A DNA stretch of 64,000 nt, taken from assembly GCA_022432975.1 (NCBI GenBank), contig CM039510.1:31713023-31777022 (forward strand), written 5' to 3'. Positions 33,185 through 43,760 of the stretch are shown here, one piece after another. The DNA comes from Begonia masoniana. Taxonomy: Eukaryota; Streptophyta; Magnoliopsida; Cucurbitales; Begoniaceae. Position numbers and translations under genes: made by a program. The notes under the pieces are model-generated. The model saw nothing but the letters and a program-made list of their open reading frames with translations. It did not search any database and was not told the origin of the DNA. Numbering within the stretch: the stretch's first letter is position 1; every line of letters begins with the position of its first letter.

Positions 33185-33750
33185 GTGAACAGGGCTTTCA
33201 AGTAGTTGAAACCGAGCGATTTCCAGGAGACCAGGTAAGTAGAGTTTGTTTGTGCCTTCGGGCCTACATCACAAAACAGTAGGATTTATGTATGTTTGTA
33301 TGTTTATTTCCAGTTGTCATGCATCATATTTTGAGATGTACGAAAATGAATTTACATGATTTTGAATCGGCAAGGAATGAACAGATTGAAACAGTACGTG
33401 AAACAGATACACTGTTAAGGGAACTAATCCAACCCTTAATGAGACAGAGGATATTTATACTTTGGGAGAGTTGATCCAACTTCCAATTTCACAGGGGGAT
33501 CGGAGGATGTGAATCAGAATTTACTGTTAAGGGAATTAATCCGCCCCTTAATGAGTCAGTGGATGAGTATACTTTGGGAGAGTTGATCCAACTCCCAATT
33601 TCACAGGGGGATCAGAACAGAAACGTTGAATGAGCAACTGAGATGAGAAAGTAGAAATTGCATATTTAGGAATTTGTGTTTCAGTATTTTCCTCTATTTA
33701 CTGCTTTACTTACTTAGCATTAGGCTAATAGATGAGTTTTGTGATGTAGG
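33185..33750 (+). other. LTR splice/fold module, type example (5' LTR of C)
   Basis: Acceptor GACACTAG|G, 50-nt candidate microexon 33185-33234 ending ACCAG|GTAAGTAG, cUUCGg-type hairpin GCCTTCGGGC (33254-33263), arm CCTACATCACAAAAC (33263-33277). After about 460 nt the exact 15-bp complement GTTTTGTGATGTAGG (33736-33750) covers the next acceptor GATGTAG|GTGTTG. Between the arms, two tandem units with TTAAGGG/CCCTTAA and GGGAG/CTCCC hairpins occupy 33413-33620. Confidence 0.65.
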
Positions 33751-34118
33751 TGTTGAGGATACTACAGGTGATTTTCCCTGAGAGCATAATCGAGTAGATG
33801 TGGTTGGGGAGCACATCCAGGCATCGGTTTGGCAATCTGATGGGGCATTTTAACTGGTGTCAATGGTTGTAAGGTTTAGTAGACAAGGGTTTCATTTTGA
33901 GTATGTTAAATCTTCTGACTATAGGAGTCGTTTTGATGTTTTCAAAAGCATTTTTGAAACCTTTCTGATAATGGTGTTTCTGTTGGTTTAAATACTAGTT
34001 ATGAGTAGTGAAATGATCTGAGCTGTTTCTGACTATTTTCAATGAAGTGAGAAGGTTTTCTATATATTCAGAGTTGTATTGTATAACAATGAGTAGTCGA
34101 GATGCCATTTTGTTTTCT

Positions 34119-34560
34119 ATCGGTAGATGATGTCTATCGGTAGATGTTAAGCTATTGTTTCGTCCTCTATCGGCAGATGATATCTATCGGTAGATGTTGA
34201 GTAATTGTTAAGTTTTCTATCGGAAGATGTCTTTAGTAAAGGCATCGGAAGATGTAGTCTTATTTTCTATCGGAAGATGTCTTCAGTAAAGGCATCGGAA
34301 GATGTAGTCTTGTTCCTACCGGAAGATGTAGTGGGAAGCCTTTTTGTCGCTTAGTGACCGGCAGAAGCTGGGAGATTGATTTCCCCCGGCTGACGTCATC
34401 GGCAGATACAGTCCGCCGAGAGATGCCTGTGTTTCTATCTCTTCCTGTTGACGTCATTGGCAGAAGTTGGAAGAGCGATTCCTCCGGCTGACGTCATCGG
34501 TAGAAGTTTTCTGTTTCTGTTTTTCGCTTCCTTCCGTTGACCTTGTCCAGCGGTAGATGT
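34119..34560 (+). repeat. TCGGNAGATG repeats, 5' LTR of C
   Basis: At least ten copies of (T/A)CGG(T/C/A)AGATG at irregular 20-50 bp spacing, with two GACGTCATYGGCAGA blocks (about 34391 and 34449) and one more near 34489. The same motif forms the arrays of A, F, C', H and I. Confidence 0.85.
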
Positions 34561-34787
34561 GTTTGACTTTGAGACTTTACAGTGTTTTGGTGATTTAGAT
34601 CTTTATTTCTTTTGGTCGATCATTTCTAACATTTTATCCGATTATCCAAACATTTTATTATGGTTTTGTTTAACTCTAAATTTGTTTAAATGTATTCCGC
34701 TGCAAGTTTTAAAATATGAACGAAATTTTAGTCACGTACGGGTTTTGTGTGACGAACTGGGTTCAGATAACTCGGGGCGTTACAGTA

Positions 34788-34800
34788 TGGTATCAGAGAC
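34788..34800 (+). promoter_or_regulatory. Primer binding site of element C
   Basis: TGGTATCAGAGAC, 3 bp after the LTR; initiator-Met tRNA type. Confidence 0.9.
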
Positions 34801-34867
34801 ATTCAGTTAAACTGTTCAAAAGATTACTCATCAGTGCCAATCGTTGCATGGAAGTACTCCAACAACT

Positions 34868-34927
34868 GTAAGTGTTTATGTTAGCTTTAGTAATTAGATA
34901 TTTATGAAAGTAGTTAACCTTGTACAG
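34868..34927 (+). other. Candidate 60-nt leader intron of element C
   Basis: CAACT|GTAAGTG and TTGTACAG|GAATCC; removing it would also remove an upstream ATG at 34904 and leave the ATG at 34940, which aligns with the start of B. Confidence 0.5.
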
Positions 34928-34939
34928 GAATCCAGTATA

Positions 34940-37900
34940 ATGGCCAGACGCCCCGGAAGACCTAGAGTGCCTAGAGAAATACCAAATGTGAGAAACGAAG
35001 AGGAGCCTAGTGTGATCAGACAGCTGACCGAATTGATGCGTCAGCAGACTGATATAGTGCGTCAACAATCTGACCAATTAGGAGTGCTGTTGAACCGGGA
35101 AGCACAAGGAAGTGCCAACTCGGGTTCTAGTAGTGAACATTCTGGAGATAGATTCCGGAGACTAAGACCACCCACATTTGACGGACAGTCATCTGATCCA
35201 GTTGTTGCTGAGGGATGGCTTAGGAAGATCGAAAGTATGTTCAGGTGTGCCAACATAGGAGAAGGAGACAAGGTCACGTTAGCAACCTTTCATTTAGCTG
35301 GCGAAGCTCAACTCTTGTGGGAGACAATGGAGACCACCACAGATGTCTTGGCAATGTCCTGGTCACAATTCAAGGACATTTTCTATGAGAAGTATTTCAA
35401 CAGCACAGTCCAGACAGCAAAGAAGTTGGAATTCCTGAACTTGAAGCAGACAGGATCAGTGGCTGAGTACAGTAGACAATTCGAGTCCTTGTCCAGGTTT
35501 GCTGGACATTTTGCTCACAAGGACGAGGATAAGGTGTTCAAATTTATACATGGACTGAAGCCAGAAATTCACCGAGGAGTTAAGTTCTGTGGCATTAAAG
35601 GCTTGACATTCAGCGAGGTTGTGTCCACTGCGCTGGAGGTGGAAGAAGCTGAGAGGATGTGTGCCGGGCCAAGGGAGGTCCCACCAAGGTTTAACCAGCC
35701 GCACCAACAAAGAGGAACGAAGAGGTCAAGTGATGGCCAAAGTAGTCAAGGAACAGGAGGGGAGGTGCAGAATGTCAAGAAATTTCCCCAGTGCCCTAAA
35801 TGTTTGAAGAACCACCCGGGGGAATGCAGACTGGGTTTTGGGAAGTGTTTCAACTGTGAGGAGGTTGGACACACATACAAAGAGTGCTCTAAACCAAGAA
35901 TCATCAGATGTTACAACTGTAACAAGGTCGGTCACGTTAGTAGAGACTGTCCAGTTCCCAAGAGTGGCCCTGCGATGATTAAACCAAGGATGTTCTCCAT
36001 GATGGAGTCAGGGGATGAAGACCAGCCTGCTGTGGTGTCAGGTACTATATTGATAAACTCTGTACCTGCTTTTACCTTGATAGATTCTGGTGCAACGCAT
36101 TCATTTATAGCATCTACATTTGCTGATAAGTTAGATGTACAGTTTACCCCTTCCATGCATGTGTTTAATGTTACATTACCTTCTGGTGAGCGCATGCACT
36201 CCAACCGAGTGATGCTTGGCAGTGACGTGTTAGTGGGGAACATGAATTTGCCTGCTGATCTCATTATTATGGATATAATGGGATTTGATGTAATCTTAGG
36301 AATGGATTGGCTGTTTAAGCATTATGCTACGATTGATTGTAGGACTGGAATAGTTAGTTTCCAACCCCCTGGTAACCCGAAACATACCTTCCAATCTTCA
36401 AAGAAGAGCAAGGAAATGACTGTGATGACTTCAATTAACACTAGACCTTCCCTATGTGGAGAGTATTTGTGCTTCTTAGCTAGTGTTTTAGACACACAGC
36501 TTGTAGGAAAGGCAAACCCTCAAAATGTTTTAGTTGTCCAAGACTTTCCTGATGTATTTTTAGATGACCTTTCTGGTTTACCACCAGATAGAGAAATCAA
36601 ATTTGTTGTAGATGTCTACCCCGGAGCCGAGCCTGTGTCTAAAAACCCGTATAGACTAGCACCATCAGAACTTAAAGAGTTAAAGAAACAGTTGGAGGAT
36701 TTGTTGGAAAAAGGGTTCATACGCCCTAGTTTTTCACCATGGGGTGCACCTGTCCTTTTTGTTAAAAAGAAAGATGGATCTATGCGTATGTGCATTGATT
36801 ATAGAGAATTGAATAAGCTAACTGTCAAGAACAAGTACCCTTTGCCAAGGATTGATGATTTATTTGATCAACTTAAGGGTGCGAGAGTTTTCTCTAAGAT
36901 TGACCTTAGGTCCGGTTACTATCAGTTGAAGGTTAAATCTGAGGATATCCCAAAGACTGCCTTTCGCATAAGGTATGGACATTATGAGTTTTTGGTTATG
37001 TCTTTTGGTTTGACTAATGCACCAGCAGCCTTCATGGATCTTATGAATAGGGTGTTTCACGAGTATTTGGACAAGTTTGTCATTGTATTCATTGATGACA
37101 TACTAATCTATTCTAGAACTAAGGAAGAGCATGCAAAACATTTGAGTTTAGTGTTAGAAGTACTGAGAAGACACCAACTTTATGCCAAGTTTTCTAAGTG
37201 TGAATTTTGGTTGGACCAAGTTCACTTTTTAGGACATGTCATCTCTGGTGATGGCATATCTGTGGATCCAGCTAAGGTTCATGCAGTCAATGAATGGCCC
37301 CAACCGAAAAATGCTACGGATATCAGAAGTTTTCTTGGACTTGCAGGATATTACAGAAAGTTCATTGAAGGATTTTCGAAGATTGCTACACCCCTTACTA
37401 TGTTAACAAGGAAGAATGTGAAGTATATTTGGACTGATAAATGTGAATCCAGTTTCCAGACCTTGAAACAGAGATTAACCAATGCTCCAATTTTGACCCT
37501 TCCAGTTGATGATGGTAAATTTAGTATTTATTGTGATGCCTCGAAGATCGGTTTAGGATGTGTATTGATGCAGGATGGTAAGGTAATAGCTTATGCCTCT
37601 AGGCAGTTGAAAACTCATGAGAAGAACTATCCTACGCATGACCTAGAACTAGCCGCAGTAGTATTTGCACTTAAGATTTGGAGACACTACTTGTATGGCC
37701 AGTCTTGTGAGATATTTTCAGACCATAAAAGCCTGAAGTATATTTTCACGCAGAAGGAACTAAACATGAGGCAACGTCGATGGTTGGAATTTGTAAAGGA
37801 CTATGATTTCGAGATTAAATATCATCCCGGCAAGGCAAATGTTGTAGCAGATGCCTTGAGTAGAGTAACAACAATCCCAGCTATGAGTTTCAGTATGCCA

Positions 37901-39420
37901 TTAGCTTTAGAGTCAGAATTTCAAAAGTTTAATTTAGAAACAGTATCCAGTATATCAGCTATACTCTCAGCCATGACCTTAAGGCCTACGCTTCTAGAGA
38001 AAATTAAGGAAGCTCAGACGAATGATGATGAGTGTAACAAGTACAAGTCGAGCATGGATTCTACGGACAATTTAGACTTTAACTGTTCTGCCGATGGAAT
38101 CCTTAAGTTTAGAAATAGGTGGTTTGTTCCTGCCAATAATGAGCTTCGTGAAGAAATTCTTTCTGTGGCTCACTCGTCCAAGTTCTCTATCCACCCTGGG
38201 AGTACAAAGATGTACAGAGATCTCAAGCAGTATTACTGGTGGCCAGGTATGAAAAGAAGTGTGGCGAGGTATGTAGAGTCATGTCTGATCTGCCAGCAAG
38301 TCAAAGCTGAACACCAGAGACCCTCAGGGACATTGCAACCCTTGCTAGTTCCCGAATGGAAATGGGAACAAATAACGATGGATTTTGTTGTTGGATTACC
38401 TAGGACAGCTAAGGGACATGATGCAATTTGGGTGATAGTTGACCGTCTAACCAAGTCAGCTCATTTTCTGCCTATAAAGATAACCTACCCGATGGATCAG
38501 CTAGCTGAATTGTACATGCAAGAGATCGTCAGACTGCATGGAGTTCCAAGTTCTATAGTTTCAGACCGAGACTCTAGATTTACATCTAAATTTTGGAAAA
38601 GCTTGCACAAGGCTATGGGAACACAGCTTAGTTTTAGCACAGCTTTCCACCCTCAAACTGATGGACAATCCAAAAGGACTATTCAGACGTTGGAAGATAT
38701 GCTTCGTGCTTGTGTTTTAGAATTCCAAGGTTCTTGGAGTAAATATTTGTCATTAGTAGAATTCTCTTACAACAACAGTTTTCAAGCAACCATAGGTATG
38801 GCACCATACGAGGCATTGTATGGACGAAAATGCAGATCACCTTTGTACTGGGATGAAGTTGGTGAAGCACAGCTGCTTGGTCCTGGCATTGTGCAACAAA
38901 CTGTGGAGAAGGTTGCTCTCATCCGCCAGCGAATCCTAACAGCTCAAAGCCGATAGAAAAGCTATGCAGATAAAAGACGAAGAGAACTGGAATTTGAGGT
39001 AGGTAATGAAGTTTTTCTTAAGGTGTCACCTTTCAAAGGAGTAGCGAGATTTGGAAAGAGAGGAAAGTTGAACCCAAGATTTATTAGACCATTCACTATT
39101 CTGAAGAGAATTGGGGGAGCAGCCTATCAGTTGCAACTACCGGCATCTATGGATGGAATACACAGTGTGTTCCAGTATCTATGTTGAAGAAATGCATTAG
39201 GAATCCATATCAAGTCATGGAACAGCAAGACCTTGAGATTTATCATACCCTCGCCTATGAAGAGAAACCAGTAAAGATATTAGACTATGCAGTGAAGGAA
39301 TTGCGCAACAAAGAGGTTCCACTAGTGAAAGTCTTGTGGCACAACCAGAACGTAGAGGAGACAACTTGGGAGCGCCAACAAGACATGATGGACCAACATC
39401 CAAAGTTATTCAGGTACTGA
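34940..39420 (+). pseudogene. Element C gag-pol (Ty3/gypsy chromovirus), nearly intact
   Basis: The Met at 34940 ([13 protein letters not shown]) is preferred over 34904, which lies in the candidate intron. One frame is open to a TAG at 38954-38956, continues in phase to about 39175, then shifts by what looks like a one-base loss; the last 79 codons (39181-39420) are in another phase. Gag capsid (about 60-260), two CCHC knuckles ([14 protein letters not shown] about 302, [14 protein letters not shown] about 324), protease DSGATHSF (about 380), RT with FIDD (about 715), RNase H (YCDASKIG about 863, then DHKS), integrase zinc finger (HPGSTKMY about 1083), a D, D, E triad, and a C-terminal chromodomain (VKVLWHNQNVEETTWER). 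An S-K-R replaces the usual S-E-R next to the catalytic region of integrase (QTDGQSKRT), so the catalytic glutamate is changed to lysine. Confidence 0.93.
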
Positions 39421-39455
39421 ATTTTGAGGACAAAATTCTTTTAAGGAGGGTAGAT
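39421..39455 (+). promoter_or_regulatory. Polypurine tract of element C
   Basis: ATTTTGAGGACAAAAT hairpin followed by TTTAAGGAGGGTAGAT directly before the 3' LTR. Confidence 0.8.
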
Positions 39456-39944
39456 TGTAGCACCCGGTTTTATCGAACCAGCTCTTTTATTATTAATAAA
39501 ATACACTTGATTAGTCAATAATTTATGTAGGGTTATTAAATGACTTGGCAAGGGCATTAGAGTAAATTGCAAATTTCAAAGAGTGGATAACGTATTTAAG
39601 GAAAGAGGGTTGGGTTTAATGCACTGTAGCCGCCACCATTTCATACCATTTCCTCTTCGGGTTTCAGCTCAGGCAGACGAGCTCTCTAGGCGATCTTCCT
39701 CGCCCGATTCACCTTCGACCTAGGTAAGTTTTCCATTCATCTTCTCGATATTATAGTGAGTAGATAGCGGGGAGAGTGCAATGCGTGTGTAACTTGGTGA
39801 ATGCTGTGAGTGAGCTGAGTTCGAGTTTAGTGCTGAACCAAGAATGTGCGATGGCCCGAAGTTCCAAGCTAGCTCCTTAGATTTGTGAATGGTGTGGGAT
39901 GAGATTTAGTGAAGTTCTGATTAGTGTTCTGTTTATGACTCTAG

Positions 39945-40510
39945 GTGAACAGGGCTTTCAAGTAGTTGAAACCGAGCGATTTCCAGGAGACCAGGTAAGT
40001 AGAGTTTGTTTGTGCCTTCGGGCCTACATCACAAAACAGTAGGATTTATGTATGTTTGTATGTTTATTTCCAGTTGTCATGCATCATATTTTGAGATGTA
40101 CGAAAATGAATTTACATGATTTTGAATCGGCAAGGAATGAACAGATTGAAACAGTACGTGAAACAGATACACTGTTAAGGGAACTAATCCAACCCTTAAT
40201 GAGACAGAGGATATTTATACTTTGGGAGAGTTGATCCAACTTCCAATTTCACAGGGGGATCGGAGGATGTGAATCAGAATTTACTGTTAAGGGAATTAAT
40301 CCGCCCCTTAATGAGTCAGTGGATGAGTATACTTTGGGAGAGTTGATCCAACTCCCAATTTCACAGGGGGATCAGAACAGAAACGTTGAATGAGCAACTG
40401 AGATGTGAAAGTAGAAATTGCATATTTAGGAACTTGTGTTTCAGTATTTTCCTCTATTTACTGCTTTACTTACTTAGCATTAGGCTAATAGATGAGTTTT
40501 GTAATGTAGG
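39945..40510 (+). other. LTR splice/fold module, copy in the 3' LTR of C
   Basis: 50-nt candidate microexon 39945-39994, arm 40023-40037, complementary arm 40496-40510 (GTTTTGTAATGTAGG), paired at 14 of 15 positions. Confidence 0.6.
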
Positions 40511-40878
40511 TGTTGAGGATACTACAGGTGATTTTCCCTGAGAGCATAATCGAGTAGATGTGGTTGGGGAGCACATCCAGGCATCGGTTTGGCAATCTGA
40601 TGGGGCATTTTAACTGGTTTCAATGGTTGTAAGGTTTAGTAGACAAGGGTTTCATTTTGAGTATGTTAAATCTTCTGACTATAGAAGTCGTTTTGATGTT
40701 TTCAAAAGCATTTTTGAAACCTTTCTGATAATGGTGTTTCTGTTGGTTTAAATACTAGTTATGAGTAGTGAAATGATCTGAGCTGTTTCTGACTATTTTC
40801 AATGAAGTGAGAAGGTTTTCTATATATTCAGAGTTGTATTGTATAACAATGAGTAGTCGAGATGCCGTTTTGTTTTCT

Positions 40879-41320
40879 ATCGGTAGATGATGTCTATCGG
40901 TAGATGTTAAGCTATTGTTTCGTTCTCTATCGGCAGATGATATCTATCAGTAGATGTTGAGTAATTGTTAAGTTTTCTATCGGAAGATGTCTTTAGTAAA
41001 GGCATCGGAAGATGTAGTCTTATTTTCTATCGGAAGATGTCTTCAGTAAAGGCATCGGAAGATGTAGTCTTGTTCCTACCGGAAGATGTAGTGGGAAGCC
41101 TTTTTGTCGCTTAGTGACCAGCAGAAGCTGGGAGATCGATTTCCCCCGGCTGACGTCATCGGCAGATACAGTCTGCCGAGAGATGCCTGTGTTTCTATCT
41201 CTTCCTGTTGACGTCATTGGCAGAAGTTGGAAGAGCGATTCCTCCGGCTGACGTCATCGGTAGAAGTTTTCTGTTTCTGTTTTCCGCTTCCTTCCGTTGA
41301 CCTTGTCCAGCGGTAGATGT
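40879..41320 (+). repeat. TCGGNAGATG repeats, 3' LTR of C
   Basis: Same layout as 34119-34560; one core has changed to TCAGTAGATG near 40947. Confidence 0.85.
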
Positions 41321-41549
41321 GTTTGACTTTGAGACTTTACAGTGTTTTGGTGATTTAGATCTTTATTTCTTTTGGTCGATCATTTCTAACATTTTATCCG
41401 ATTATCCAAACATTTTATTATGGTTTTGTTTAACTCTAAATTTGTTTAAATGTATTCCGCTGCAAGTTTTAAAATATGAACGAAATTTTAGTCACGTACG
41501 GGTTTTGTGTGACGAACCGGGTTCAGATAACTCGGGGCGTTACACCTCA

Positions 41550-43760
41550 ACCGAAGAATGTTAGCGAGATTCGGAGTTTCCTAGGATTGGCGGGCTATTA
41601 TAGGAGATTTATTGAAGGGTTTTCGCAAATAGCAGCACCTATGACTCGTCTGACACGAAAAGACGTGAAGTATGAATGATCTGAAGAGTGTGAGCTCAGC
41701 TTTCAAACGTTGAAGCAGAGATTAACTACAGCTCCGATTTTGACATTGCCTGTGGCAGAAGAGAAGTTCTGTATTTATTGCGATGCCTCTCGGATTGGTC
41801 TGGGTTGTGTGCTTATGCAGAAGGACAGGGTGATTGCCTATGCTTCTCGACAGCTGAAGCCTTATGAGAAGAATTATCCAACCCATGATTTGGAGTTAGC
41901 TGCTGTGGTGTTTGCTTTGAAAATTTGGAGGCATTATTTATATGGTCAGCAGTGCGAGGTATATTTAGATCATAAAAGTCTGAAATATCTTTTCACTCAG
42001 AAGGAACTGAATATGAGACAACGGCGGTGGTTAGAGTTCGTGAAGGACTATGATCTGGAGATTAAATACCACCCAGGGAAGGCCAATGTAGTTGCAGACG
42101 CTTTAAGCCGCGTTTCTACATCCGTTTCAGCCATGAAGGTGGGGATGTCTAGGGAGTTGAACATGGAGTTTCAGAGATTTGATTTAGAGTTAATTTCCGA
42201 TGTAACTGCTGTGTTATCAGCTTTATCTCTGAAGCCTACCATTTTGGAGAAAATCAGAGAACTCAGCAGGGAGATGCGGAGTGCAATAAATTTAAGCTGA
42301 GTATGGTGTCTGACGATAGGACGGAGTTCAGCTACTCGGATGATGGTATTTTGAAGTTCCGTAATCGATGGTATGTTCCGTACAGTGAACAGCTTCGGAG
42401 GGAGATTTTAGCTGAAGCTCATTCGTCGGGGTTTTCTGTACACCCAGGCAGTACGAAGATGTACAGGGACCTCAAGCAGCATTACTGGTGGCCTGGCATG
42501 AAGAAGTCAGTGGCTGAATTTGTGGAGACCTGTTTGATTTGTCAGCAGGTGAAGGCAGAACATCAAAGACTTGCTGGGAAGTTGCAACCATTGCCAGTTC
42601 CCGAGTGGAAGTGGGACCAAATTTCTATGGACTTCGTTGTTGGACTGCCTAGGACGACGAAGGGATTTGATGGCATATGGGTGATCGTAGATCGTTTAAC
42701 GAAGTCAGCCCACTTTCTGCCAGTGAAGATGACATACAGTATGGATCAGTTTGCTGAACTCTACATACAGGAAATCTTGAGGTTACATGGTGTGCCGACT
42801 TCGATTGTATCTGACAGGGATCCGAGGTTCACTTCAAAATTTTGGAAGAGTCTACATAAGGTGATGGGGACTCAATTGAACTTCAGCACTGCTTTTCATC
42901 CTCAGACGGACGGACAATCTGAGCGTACTATTCAGACTCTTGAGGATATGCTCTGAGCGTGTGTGTTGGAGTTTCAAGGTTCTTGGAGTAGGTATATACC
43001 TTTGGTGGAGTTCTCTTATAACAATAGTTATCAGGATACTATTGGTATGGCTCCCTACGAGGCTCTTTATGGAAGGAAGTGCAGATCGCCTCTTTATTGG
43101 GACGAAGTCGGAGAATCTAGTTTGATTGGCCCGGAGATCGTTCAGCAAACTACAGATAAGATTCAGTTCATTCGGCAACGTATTTTGACAGCTCAGAGTC
43201 GCCAAAAGAGTTATGCAGATGGTAGGAGGCGGGAGCTGGAGTTTGAGGTGGGAGATGATGTGTTCTTGAAGATATCGCCGTTTAAGGGTGTGATGAGATT
43301 CGGGAAGAGAGGGAAGTTGACTCCGAGATATGTTGGTCCATTCCCGATTGTAAAGCGAGTAGGAAAGACGGCGTATCAATTGGAGTTGCCTGCTTCAATG
43401 GAGGGTGTGCACAACGTTTTCCATGTATCGATGCTGCGAAAGTGCCTTAGGGATCCGTCACATGTCGTAGTACAGCAGGAGATCGAAGTGCAGCCTACAT
43501 TGTCCTACGAGGAGAAACCAGTGGAGATATTAGATTATGCAGTGAAGAAGTTGCGCAACAAGGACATTCCATTGGTAAAAGTACTGTGGCGCAACCACAA
43601 CGTTGAGGAGGCAACGTGGGAGCGTCAACAGGACATGATGGAGCGCTATCCTGAACTTTTCAGGTACGCAAATTTTGAGGACAAAATTTTTGTAAGGAGG
43701 GTGGATTGTAACACCCGAGTATTTTCTATTGCGTGCATAGCCTACGTTGTATTAGGATAG
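41550..43760 (+). pseudogene. Element B pol, second part (end of RT, RNase H, integrase, chromodomain)
   Basis: Continues the frame of 30321-32710 after the target duplication. Breaks: TGA at 41677-41679 in a tryptophan position, a one-base shift near 42262, and TGA at 42954-42956 in an arginine position. RNase H ([12 protein letters not shown]), integrase zinc finger (HPGSTKMY and CLICQQ) and D, D, E residues are present. The C-terminal chromodomain ([17 protein letters not shown]) ends at LFRY. The stop found there in C is lost, so the frame runs through the polypurine tract 18 codons into the 3' LTR. Confidence 0.92.
43676..43706 (+). promoter_or_regulatory. Polypurine tract of element B
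   Basis: TGAGGACAAAATTTTT hairpin half followed by GTAAGGAGGGTGGAT directly before the LTR; overlapped here by the extended pol frame. Confidence 0.8.

Larger units (their letters stand above)
32711..34784 (+). mobile_element. 5' LTR of element C
   Basis: TGTAGCACCCGG...GGGGCGTTACA. TATTTAAG at 32848-32855 in the context GGATAACGTATTTAAGGAAA is the probable TATA box; the same context occurs in G and I and, slightly changed, in C'. Exon-1-like stretch with TAGGCGATC and donor CCTAG|GTAAG (32963), splice/fold module, then TCGGNAGATG repeats (34119-34560). About 15 bp net are missing next to the exon compared with the 3' LTR. Confidence 0.95.
32711..41544 (+). mobile_element. Element C, complete Ty3/gypsy Tekay-like retrotransposon nested in B
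   Basis: 8,834 bp, flanked by the duplication CCTCA (32706-32710 and 41545-41549) inside the pol gene of B. LTRs 32711-34784 (2,074 bp) and 39456-41544 (2,089 bp) differ at about 16 positions that I could find (roughly 0.8%) and by one indel near 32868. It is therefore a young insertion. The polyprotein has one nonsense codon and one frameshift, both near the integrase C-terminus. Confidence 0.96.
39456..41544 (+). mobile_element. 3' LTR of element C
   Basis: Same as the 5' LTR with about 16 substitutions, many of them C/T or G/A, plus 15 bp net extra near 39610-39628. Contains a TATA-like box (about 39593), the splice/fold module (39945-40510) and TCGGNAGATG repeats (40879-41320). The downstream arm of the module has one G-to-A change. 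Confidence 0.95.
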
